From NCBI GenBank assembly GCA_902472315.1, contig CABRNM010000009.1:1-58410 (forward strand): DNA of 58,410 nt, written 5' to 3'. Below the pieces are notes generated by a model that did not search any database, was not told where the DNA came from, and saw nothing but the letters and a program-made list of their open reading frames with translations. Positions 34,748 through 42,415 of this stretch are shown here, one piece after another. Position numbers and translations under genes: made by a program. The stretch is from an uncultured Collinsella sp. (GTDB taxonomy: Bacteria; Actinomycetota; Coriobacteriia; Coriobacteriales; Coriobacteriaceae). Numbering within the stretch: position 1 is the stretch's first letter; each line of letters begins with the position of its first letter.

Positions 34748-37165
34748 TTGATTTCTCCAATCTGTTGGTTCGCGGCATTCCTCGTCGCTCTCGTCGCGCT
34801 CTGCTATTCCATACACTTGGAACGGCACAACTATCAGCACAGACTCTTTGGCTTCGAGATCAATTCCAACCGTCGCATCGTCGCCTTTGGAATTCTTGCT
34901 CTTGGCGCTTTTTGCCTATTTGCCCCCGTTACCTGGGCGCAGTGCTTTTCTTCGGATCTTGGCGAGGGCTGGGAGCCGGGAGCCTTCAACTTTATTAGCT
35001 GGGTCATCACCAACTTCTTTGCCGTGGGATGGACAACGACCATCCAGACCGGCCTCACCGATGTGACGTCAACCGTCTATAGCGCTATTCCCCTTGGCGG
35101 CAGCATTGCCGGCCAGGTATTCAACTTGCTCTATTCGCTGCTCACACTTGCATACATCATCGCCCTTCCCGTTGAAATTGGCCTGTTTGCCTTCAACGCT
35201 GTTGCTACACGTCTCTCGGGCAGCGTTATCAAGCGTCATCTCAAATATGCCGACCATGCAATTATCTTTGAGAGCGTCGACGCCAACACCGAGTTGCTCG
35301 CGCGTGATATCGTTAACAACATCAAGGACGGAACGCTCAATAACACGAATGGCAACGGCGACATCGCCCTCATCTTTTGTCTAGGCAGCAACGAGGACAG
35401 CGAGCGTCAGCGCGTACTGCGCAATCTGTGCCAGGGCTATGTGCGCTATGTGTTCACCGACTCCGAAGCGGCCGATGTGCTCACAACGATTACATCGCTG
35501 CGCGATGCAGTTAAGCATCTGCTCGCAGTCGATGTCGTCGCAACGAGCGAAGAAACCGAACACAATGTCAGCGCGACGATCGACATGCTCGAAGCGACGC
35601 ACAAGAATCCTCAGGCCAGCTGCGCGCCCAAGATTACGCTCCATTGCACCCACAAGAACCCCGATGATGCCCAGATCTTCGATGCCATCAAAGCCGACAA
35701 TGAGCCGACTTGTCTTCACTTGCTCTCACGCGTACAAGACGAAATATACGATGTACTTGAAGAAGCCCCACTCTACAGCGTGCTCGAGCCCATCGATATC
35801 TCCGTCGACCCAAATCCCAAGCCTCAGAATCTCACCGTTCTCGTTTTCGGCGCAGGCGATTTCGGCATGCAGGCAACACGCACTTCCTTCTGGATGGGCC
35901 GCATGCCGGGCGTTCGTCTGAACATTGTTGTTGTCGACCCCAACGCCCGAACGATACTAGAACGCGAAGCAGCCCGCTACCCCGAGATGTTTGGCGAAAG
36001 CTGCAACGGCATGCCGACAATTCGCTTTGTACAAGCTGAGGCGCCCTCGGTTACAACCGATCGCCTTATTGCAGGCGGCACCGTCACTACGCTGCACTAC
36101 GACGCTCAAAACAAATGCGTATCGTCCACGGCCGACAGTGCGCCAATTACCGATGACGCTCGTCTTTACGCTTTTGTAACCATGGGAGATTGTGGACAAA
36201 ACCTCTCCTATTCGCTCATGCTCCAACGGCAGATCTTCAATCGCTTTATCGACCAGGGCTCACCGGACTACACCAAACAGCAACCCGTCATCTGTCCCCA
36301 TATCGAGAGCGAAGAAATCCTAGGCGCCCTTAAAAGCCTCGATAAGACTCAGACGACTGGCAAAGACGCCGCCAATATCATGCATCCGTTTGGCGCCCGC
36401 AAGGCGTTCTACACCTACGGCAACATCATCAATGACGAGCGCGAGCGCCTGGCCGTACAGCTCAATGCGGCATACGACCTTTGCTTTAATGGCTCCATTG
36501 AGAATGATTTTGACGCAACGCTCGACGTTAAGGAGGCAGTCAAAAGTTACAACGGCAAGGAATCCAACAAGAGCAGCAGCCGAGCTTCGGCAGCACATAT
36601 CACCTACCGCTTCTGGGCGCTTGGTTTTAGCGACACCGACGTGGAGCGGGAATCCTTCGAGCATGCCTGGAGGGAGAAGCTGCAGGGCGAGGTCAAGCCG
36701 GCCTCGAATAACGACAACATTGCCAATGCGATATTGAGCTCCGTCGTTCCCGACGCAGCCACCAAAGCCGAGTTCGATGCCAGCGAGCAGAAGAACCGCG
36801 AGGAATTCGCCCTTATCTGTCGTTTAGGGGATATGGAGCACGATCGTTGGCTTGCCTATTGTCAGGCAACGGGCATGACCGAACTGGGACACGGCACCGT
36901 CGAACAGGAACGCGAGCAGCGTATGCGTGCAGCAGTCGTCGATGCGTTCCTGAGCGGCAAGTCCAACAAGAGTGGGGCCGAAGGCGTTCGCAAGTCCGAC
37001 ATCCTCATGCGTCACGCCTACATGACACCCGATAACGACGTACTCGGCGCTCGCGGATTCTTGCTAGGCAAAGACGTCTACGCCTACGACCGAATCATCG
37101 TCGCCCTCTCAGCCCGCATCGCCAAGGGAAATGTTGTCAAGCCCAAGAAGGACATGGATAAATAA
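34748..37165 (+). CDS. TrkA/RCK-like membrane protein with RyR-like C-terminus
   Basis: This 805-residue protein starts with TTG at 34748, supported by AGGAGG 9 bases upstream. The N-terminal 145 residues carry about four membrane segments, with a pore-like loop WVITNFFAVGWTTTIQTGLTD. Then come two nucleotide-binding-like (TrkA-N/RCK) regions, the second with the Rossmann signature VFGAGDFGMQATR near residue 370. Near residue 696, MEHDRWLAYCQATGM resembles the core of prokaryotic RyR domains. It looks like a ligand-gated ion channel or transporter. The TIR gene follows after 25 bases, and TIR plus TrkA/RyR combinations are known from predicted nucleotide-signal conflict systems. Ligand and ion are unknown. 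Confidence 0.65.
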   Translation: MISPICWFAAFLVALVALCYSIHLERHNYQHRLFGFEINSNRRIVAFGILALGAFCLFAPVTWAQCFSSDLGEGWEPGAFNFISWVITNFFAVGWTTTIQTGLTDVTSTVYSAIPLGGSIAGQVFNLLYSLLTLAYIIALPVEIGLFAFNAVATRLSGSVIKRHLKYADHAIIFESVDANTELLARDIVNNIKDGTLNNTNGNGDIALIFCLGSNEDSERQRVLRNLCQGYVRYVFTDSEAADVLTTITSLRDAVKHLLAVDVVATSEETEHNVSATIDMLEATHKNPQASCAPKITLHCTHKNPDDAQIFDAIKADNEPTCLHLLSRVQDEIYDVLEEAPLYSVLEPIDISVDPNPKPQNLTVLVFGAGDFGMQATRTSFWMGRMPGVRLNIVVVDPNARTILEREAARYPEMFGESCNGMPTIRFVQAEAPSVTTDRLIAGGTVTTLHYDAQNKCVSSTADSAPITDDARLYAFVTMGDCGQNLSYSLMLQRQIFNRFIDQGSPDYTKQQPVICPHIESEEILGALKSLDKTQTTGKDAANIMHPFGARKAFYTYGNIINDERERLAVQLNAAYDLCFNGSIENDFDATLDVKEAVKSYNGKESNKSSSRASAAHITYRFWALGFSDTDVERESFEHAWREKLQGEVKPASNNDNIANAILSSVVPDAATKAEFDASEQKNREEFALICRLGDMEHDRWLAYCQATGMTELGHGTVEQEREQRMRAAVVDAFLSGKSNKSGAEGVRKSDILMRHAYMTPDNDVLGARGFLLGKDVYAYDRIIVALSARIAKGNVVKPKKDMDK

Positions 37166-37190
37166 CGATTTCAATCGAGAGGATTGCAAC

Positions 37191-38414
37191 ATGGGAAAGC
37201 CATCCGCCGCAAATTTAAAGCAAGATAGCGAGGGCCACACCCTTCTGCGGATATTCGTAAGCTACCGACGTGCGGACAACACATTCAACCACATGCTCGA
37301 TATCGTTGACAGAACCCTAGATATGCTCAACACAAGCAAAGATATGCTTGCTTTGACCGACTATCGAATTGACAAGTTCACCGATATCGTCTCCATCGAT
37401 TACGGGCAGCGCTGGGAACAGAAGATGAATGAAGCTCTCGAAGGCTCGGACATCCTGCTTGCTTTCATAACGCCTGGCTATATCGAAAGCAAGAACTGCT
37501 GTCACGAATACAATCATTTCCTTGAAAACGCTGAAGGAGAAAATGATGAAAAAACTGACAAGGACGATAGGCCTCGCCGGTGCATTCCCGTTTTTTGGAC
37601 AAGCCAAGATAAAATTGAAGCGAATCTAAAAAAGAAATATGGTGAAAGCCCCGACGGAGAACCCACTGCAAAAGAAAAATCCAGTCAAACTAGCTCGGAC
37701 AGCCATGACGACAAAAACGATCATGACGAGTCACTCGCTAAAGAACAGACCCGAGGAATCCGCGATAAGGAAAGCGGCGACAAAAGCGTCTCCGATAATC
37801 CCTCAAAAGATAAGAACTCAGCAAAAAACGCCCATAGCACTTGGGAGGCAATCAAAGAGCTCAATGGCCTGGAGGCGGTCCTCCCTAAGTTCATTGAGCT
37901 TCTTAAGGACGATGCGCAGGGGTCTGATTACGATTTCGTGAAAGACTGTATCGTTCGCTGGCTTGCTAACAAGATTTTCATCGTTGCAGATTCAATCATT
38001 AAGAGCAAACAAATGGTTGAGGAAGAGGATTCTACGATTGCGGAAGCGAAGACGGTCAAGACATTAGACGACGAGCTTGCCGCCGCACTTTCCGGCCATG
38101 TGTTTCATCTCTCGACAAAGAACTCCGAAGGGACCGCTCATGTGTCTGATGGCGTTTTTATCGTCGAAAAAGGCACGAAGATTGCCAGGGATCTTACGGT
38201 AAGCTGCCCGGTCTCCGTCATCAAGCAACGCAACGCGCATGCAGACCTCATAGAGGATTACGTGCTCACCGATGACATTGCGTTTTCGAGTCCCTCGGCG
38301 GCAGCGGGATTCGTAGCAGGCCGAAGCTCCAACGGTAAAACTATGTGGACGACCGATGAAAATAAAACCATCAACGATCTTGAGGAGGAATACAGGAAGG
38401 GAAAACAGTCCTAA
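37191..38414 (+). CDS. TIR-domain protein with DUF4357-like C-terminus
   Basis: This 407-residue protein has an N-terminal TIR domain: RIFVSYRRADN (residues 20-30), SDILLAFITPGYIESKNCCHEY with the expected catalytic Glu at E106, and IPVFW after a short insertion. Bacterial TIR domains cleave NAD+ or make cyclic ADP-ribose signals. A charged, Ser/Lys/Asp-rich linker (about 150-225) joins a helical middle part to a DUF4357-like C-terminus (about 325-395: GVFIVEKGTKIARD, FSSPSAAAGFVAGRSSNGKTMW). GAGAGG precedes the ATG. It follows the channel gene by 25 bases, so they form an operon. It is visibly AT-richer than its neighbours, suggesting transfer. It ends at a strong terminator. Confidence 0.85.
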   Translation: MGKPSAANLKQDSEGHTLLRIFVSYRRADNTFNHMLDIVDRTLDMLNTSKDMLALTDYRIDKFTDIVSIDYGQRWEQKMNEALEGSDILLAFITPGYIESKNCCHEYNHFLENAEGENDEKTDKDDRPRRCIPVFWTSQDKIEANLKKKYGESPDGEPTAKEKSSQTSSDSHDDKNDHDESLAKEQTRGIRDKESGDKSVSDNPSKDKNSAKNAHSTWEAIKELNGLEAVLPKFIELLKDDAQGSDYDFVKDCIVRWLANKIFIVADSIIKSKQMVEEEDSTIAEAKTVKTLDDELAAALSGHVFHLSTKNSEGTAHVSDGVFIVEKGTKIARDLTVSCPVSVIKQRNAHADLIEDYVLTDDIAFSSPSAAAGFVAGRSSNGKTMWTTDENKTINDLEEEYRKGKQS

Positions 38415-38454
38415 GAGGAAAATGGGCTGGAAAGAAAAACCATCCAGTAATAAT

Positions 38455-38507
38455 GAACAAAAAGAAGCGGGGCTCGGTTCATTTCCGAGCCCTGCTTCTT
38501 TTTGTTC
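38455..38507. terminator. Bidirectional terminator between the TIR gene and the core operon
   Basis: GAACAAAAAGAAGC and GGGCTCGG pair with CCGAGCCC and GCTTCTTTTTGTTC across a 7-base loop, with one mismatch. It has T-runs on both strands. It ends the plus-strand TIR operon and the long minus-strand operon. Confidence 0.93.
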
Positions 38508-38550
38508 GTTTTTGCCTTGCAGCAAAAGTACTCTGCCGCTCCAAAGGACC

Positions 38551-39615
38551 TTACCGCTCCTCTAGCGTCCAGCCTTTCTGGGCGCAAAGGTCACGCAGGG
38601 TTGCCACCAGGTCCGCATTGGTGTTGCTGTCGACCACGATCTTGTCGATATGATCCGCAGCGATGTTGAGCTTGGGGAACGAGTGGCTGCAACCCGACAG
38701 GTTGAGCTCACCGACGTTGCAGGTAATCTCGAGTGCGCCAAGAATGTCATCGTTCGAAAGATCAATCTTCTCGACGTCACCCTGAAGGCCCTGGTCAACG
38801 GTAAAGAACATCAGGTTCTTAAGACCCGAGGCGTTGATGGAACTGACAGCACCCTTAAGGCCCTCGATCTTAAAGGCATTAAGCTTGGGGCAGACGCTCA
38901 GGTCGAGGTCCTGGGTCGTCATGTCGCCAAACTTGAGCACCTCGAGTGCCTCGAGCTCGCTAAAGTCTGCACTCTTGGCGCTCAGGGTATTAATGCCGAG
39001 CGTGTCGAGCTTGTTCAGCTTGCTAATGGGCGTGAAATCCGTCACCTCGTCACTCACGACCAGCTCCGTGATGCGCTGGGTCTCCTTGGCGGTCAGCTGG
39101 CCATCGTCATCGCTATCGTAGTCGGCAAGCAGCCCGTGCAGCGTATCATCCGAGATCGCATCAACATCGACGAGACCTTTTTCTTTCTTGGTCTCGGAGC
39201 CAGAGGCGTCAGTTGAGCTCGACTCTTTAGAGGCACTCGACGAGGCTCCCCCGCCGCCCTGCACGTCACCGATGCCGCCAATCACGGCGAAGGCGGCAAC
39301 CGCACCTATGACCACAACCGCCGCAAGCACTACCAGGGCGCGAACGCCGCCCAAGCGAGAGACGGCTTCATTAGCACGTTCAGCCACCTGTCCATTCGGC
39401 TGGCCGGCAGGGCGAGGGATCCGACTTGTCGAACGCCCCGGCGTCTGCTGCGCCTGCCCAGCAGACTGTTCGGTTGCCTGCCCGTTCGAACGCATATTCA
39501 CCCGCACATCCGGCGTCTCGGCAGCCTGCTCATGAGCCCCGCCCGAAGGCTGCTCGGTCACACGCTGAACCCGTTCGTTATCCCGCCAAGACATGTCGGG
39601 CTTAAAATTCGCCAT
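38551..39615 (-). CDS. Single-pass membrane protein with EF-hand and LRR-like domain
   Basis: This 354-residue protein is the last gene of the core operon. The first 95 residues are Gln/Pro/Arg-rich and cytosolic. A membrane segment follows (about 97-120, ALVVLAAVVVIGAVAAFAVIGGI), then a Ser-rich linker. DSDDDGQLTAKE fits a 12-residue EF-hand loop (D1, D3, D5, G6, L8, E12), and then leucine-rich irregular repeats (LNKLDTLGINTL, LEALEVLKFG, CPKLNAFKIEGL) form the probably extracellular part. The start at 39615 (MANFKPDMSW) has AGGAGA 7 bases upstream. It is a paralogue of the gene before it, 27 bases away. It probably senses an external ligand or calcium. Confidence 0.7.
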   Translation of the reverse strand: MANFKPDMSWRDNERVQRVTEQPSGGAHEQAAETPDVRVNMRSNGQATEQSAGQAQQTPGRSTSRIPRPAGQPNGQVAERANEAVSRLGGVRALVVLAAVVVIGAVAAFAVIGGIGDVQGGGGASSSASKESSSTDASGSETKKEKGLVDVDAISDDTLHGLLADYDSDDDGQLTAKETQRITELVVSDEVTDFTPISKLNKLDTLGINTLSAKSADFSELEALEVLKFGDMTTQDLDLSVCPKLNAFKIEGLKGAVSSINASGLKNLMFFTVDQGLQGDVEKIDLSNDDILGALEITCNVGELNLSGCSHSFPKLNIAADHIDKIVVDSNTNADLVATLRDLCAQKGWTLEER

Positions 39616-39642
39616 ATCGCTTCTCCTCACTTGAGCGCATCG

Positions 39643-40548
39643 CTACTGCTGCTCCATGGTGTAACCGTAGTCACTGCTCATTTTTTGCAAATACTCGACC
39701 AGGCTGCTGCTCGTGTCGCTGTCGTACAAGATCTTGCCAACACAATTGGGTGTAAAAGTGAAATGGAAGGCATCTTCCCTGCCTGCCCCGCACAGATTGA
39801 GCGTTTCGACTCTGCTACTGATCTTCAGAACCTCGAGGTTCACATCACCCGACAGGTCAAGTGTCCCGATACTGCCATCAAGGCCTTCGATCTGGACGTT
39901 CGTCAACGAGGACATGTTTTTGGCATTCAAGGTATCGACGGGGCTCTCGAGCCTGTTTATGGTAACACGCTGTAGCTGAGGAAAACGTGTGAGATCAACC
40001 TGGGGCACCGAGCAGTCGCCAATGGACAGATGAGTGATATTGCTAATGGAGCTTATGTCGTAGCTTTCGCTGTCGTAGTCGCCGATGCCAAACGTCGTGA
40101 TGTTGTGGAAGTTGGCCAACAGCGGAAGCGAATCAAACGACTCGACGTCGATTGATCTAGCTTCATCCGCAGTCTCTTGCGAAATATTCCCGTCCTCATC
40201 TGCATCGAGCGCTAAGTCCGAGCGCAGCGCCTCGTCCGTAATTTCATCGAGCGTGAGCACTGTGGCCTTTTTCGCTTCTTCCTGGTGGCGCTCTTCTTTT
40301 TCCCTTTTACGCTGAGCGCGCGCCGCCTCGTCTTCTTGCTGTTGTTTGGCCTCGGCGCGCTGTTCGGTCTGCCGATTGGTGTCGGAGATGCCGCTTGTGA
40401 TGGACGTGACCGCCACAATCGCGATGACTACCACCACGGCAAGAACGATCACTACGCGCGGACCGCCCAAGCGGTTCACGATATCGTTGATATCCGATCC
40501 GTTGGACCCGGCGCCCCCGCAGTCAGACCCGTTCTGATTAATTGCCAT
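39643..40548 (-). CDS. Single-pass membrane protein with EF-hand-like and LRR-like domain, paralogue
   Basis: This 301-residue paralogue of the following gene has a short cytosolic N-terminus (about 28 residues), a membrane segment (about 30-55, VVIVLAVVVVIAIVAV), and a charged coiled-coil stretch (QRAEAKQQQEDEAARAQRKR). DADEDGNISQET follows; it is EF-hand-like, but position 12 is T rather than E. Leucine-rich irregular repeats (FPQLQRVTINRL, MSSLTNVQIEGL, NLEVLKISSRVETLNL) complete it. AGGGGA precedes the ATG. The topology predicts an outside LRR-like domain. Two such paralogues in series suggest a heteromeric sensor or surface partner of the operon's kinase. Confidence 0.7.
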   Translation of the reverse strand: MAINQNGSDCGGAGSNGSDINDIVNRLGGPRVVIVLAVVVVIAIVAVTSITSGISDTNRQTEQRAEAKQQQEDEAARAQRKREKEERHQEEAKKATVLTLDEITDEALRSDLALDADEDGNISQETADEARSIDVESFDSLPLLANFHNITTFGIGDYDSESYDISSISNITHLSIGDCSVPQVDLTRFPQLQRVTINRLESPVDTLNAKNMSSLTNVQIEGLDGSIGTLDLSGDVNLEVLKISSRVETLNLCGAGREDAFHFTFTPNCVGKILYDSDTSSSLVEYLQKMSSDYGYTMEQQ

Positions 40549-40569
40549 CCGTGTTTCCCCTTCCGGCGC

Positions 40570-41709
40570 CTACAGGCGGTCCTTGTCGAAGTAGTCAGCA
40601 TCGCGCCAGTCGCCGCGCCAGCGGTAGGCGTGGGCGTTCTCGCGCGACCAGTCGCTCAGGTGGCGCAGGATGAAGCGGCTCATGTCGTCCGCGAGCGGCT
40701 CGATCGGTCCCACGCGCCGCTCCTCGGCCGCCCGCTCCCAGAACGAGTACGCCATGAGGTAGAACGTGCCGGCGTCGACGTAGTCGCCCGGGTAGGCGGG
40801 GTCGTCGAACCAGCCGTGCGTGTCGGGCGTGCCGTTTTGCTCGCACCACTCCGCCACGTTGAGGGCAAGGCTCATCAGGGTCGTGTAGTCCTGCGGGTCG
40901 CCCGCGGCGAGCGCCTCGTGCAGGTTGGACATGGGGCCCTCGGCGCCGTAGGCCGGGTAGTACAGGTCCCACAAGCGATCGGCCTCTTCATCAGTCAGTT
41001 CCAAGACGGACGGACGATCACCAATTCCATCATCATATTGATATGAATATGGATCTACGCCCGTCAAGGCACCCTCGCCGTAATCAAGAGAAGATGAGCC
41101 GTTGCGCGCACCACGTTTTGCGCGCAACGCCGACCCCAATAGTGAATAGCCATTGTGATAGCCTTCGCGCGTGTCAGCGATAAACTGACCAAAGTTAAAT
41201 TGAGCATGCGCATCCGATAATGCGCGCCTTGTAGCAGCTGAACCGCGTAGCAAATAGAAAAGACCAATGATCAGCTGTTTGATAATCAGACTCAGCGGTC
41301 CAATTAATAACTCAATCGAAACGACAATTAGGCCACCGAAAATAACGGCTGCTTGAGCGAATGGGTTAAAAGCGCTATATCCAGGAGCAGGGAGACCCGT
41401 ATGCAAAATATCGTCTCCACCTGTATTTAGAAACAGACGATACCAGACCGAGCAAAGACCCCACACCGTAAAAATACGCACCGGAAGAAAACGAATGACG
41501 GTCGGAATAGCATCTACAATGCGCGATAAATTAATGCTCACATGGTGCTTTGGTGCACCGGCACTATTCCAGTTGATGTCCAGACGTCCATTTGCTGCGT
41601 CCGATTCGATATGTACCCCGGGGTCTTTCGGTGCCATCCTCTGAGCGCGAAGCTGTTCGAGTCGCTCCTGCGCCGACAGGCCCTCAGAATCTCGTTCCCC
41701 CATGCCCAT
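40570..41709 (-). CDS. Membrane protein of unknown function
   Basis: This 379-residue protein is not recognised. A hydrophilic N-terminus (GLSAQERLEQLRAQRMAP) is followed by about three hydrophobic segments between residues 60 and 150 (IRFLPVRIFTVWGLCSVWYRLFL; AAVIFGGLIVVSIELLIGPLSLIIKQLIIGLFYLL). The C-terminal half is soluble, acidic and aromatic (LWDLYYPAYGAEGP, YAFW-like patterns), with the look of a helical protein-interaction domain. AGGAT lies 8 bases before the ATG. It sits 21 bases from both neighbours in the core operon. The base composition shifts from AT-richer (5' half) to GC-rich (3' half), which may mean a mosaic gene. Confidence 0.65.
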   Translation of the reverse strand: MGMGERDSEGLSAQERLEQLRAQRMAPKDPGVHIESDAANGRLDINWNSAGAPKHHVSINLSRIVDAIPTVIRFLPVRIFTVWGLCSVWYRLFLNTGGDDILHTGLPAPGYSAFNPFAQAAVIFGGLIVVSIELLIGPLSLIIKQLIIGLFYLLRGSAATRRALSDAHAQFNFGQFIADTREGYHNGYSLLGSALRAKRGARNGSSSLDYGEGALTGVDPYSYQYDDGIGDRPSVLELTDEEADRLWDLYYPAYGAEGPMSNLHEALAAGDPQDYTTLMSLALNVAEWCEQNGTPDTHGWFDDPAYPGDYVDAGTFYLMAYSFWERAAEERRVGPIEPLADDMSRFILRHLSDWSRENAHAYRWRGDWRDADYFDKDRL

Positions 41710-41730
41710 TGTCTATATCCTCACAAATCA

Positions 41731-42342
41731 TCAGAAGTGGTAATGCATAGCGCCAAAACGCTCTAACGAATAGCCAAGCTCTCTAGTCATAGCTTTAATC
41801 GTGTGGGACTCTCGCTTCCTCGTCACAGGATCCCTTCGCATGAATACAAACGTCGGGAACATCCCCCATGCCACTTGCTGAAAACCCGTCATGGCATTGG
41901 CGGGGATGACGATTGGCGGGTTTGAATTACCCGGAGCAAGAATCCTTCCCGCAACAGCCTTGCTTTTGCCAAGGCCGGGGATAAGCGACTTGACCACCGG
42001 ATGATTATCCAGAGTCGAGCCTTCGCGTTTCGCAACAATCTCAATGCGGTTTTCGTACAATCTAATCGAACAGGGCCTTCCATCGTACGTTCCGTATCCT
42101 TGGTCGATGACGGTTCCGTACACCGCATCTTTCCTAGCCATGCTCTCGGCAAGGCGGCGTCGCTGGCGCTGCGCCTCGGCGCTATTAGCAATAGCCTCAC
42201 GGCCCCCCATAACCAGCCGCTCAACATCGTGAAGTTGCCCACCTGCTCGCTGAGCATTGGAGCCCTGTTGTTGAGAACCCCCGCTACGATTCCTATCGTT
42301 ATTGGAACTTCCAAACATATTTCCCAAGTTTAACGTTGGCAT
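41731..42342 (-). CDS. Small protein sharing the kinase's C-terminal domain
   Basis: This 203-residue protein has a Gln/Ser/Asn-rich N-terminus of about 35 residues, a helical charged segment (EAIANSAEAQRQRRRLAESMARKD), then a domain of about 120 residues. That domain matches the C-terminal end of the neighbouring 1387-residue kinase: GYGTYDGRPCSIRLYENRIEI (GYGTYDQMPCRIDIYANYIKI there), VVKS, IVIPANAMT (INIPANALT there), FVFMRRDPVTRKR (FTFDRKDRQLHTR there), and a final HYHF (HFHY there). I know no name for this domain. The gene lies 73 bases downstream of the kinase and probably acts with it, for instance by competing for or recruiting the same partner. Confidence 0.65.
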   Translation of the reverse strand: MPTLNLGNMFGSSNNDRNRSGGSQQQGSNAQRAGGQLHDVERLVMGGREAIANSAEAQRQRRRLAESMARKDAVYGTVIDQGYGTYDGRPCSIRLYENRIEIVAKREGSTLDNHPVVKSLIPGLGKSKAVAGRILAPGNSNPPIVIPANAMTGFQQVAWGMFPTFVFMRRDPVTRKRESHTIKAMTRELGYSLERFGAMHYHF

Positions 42343-42415
42343 TGGTCATCCAAACTGTCGTCTCGCCAATCGGAGTCCTCCCCGACGGGCACGTGAGTAT
42401 TACCCTCTGTCCTCA

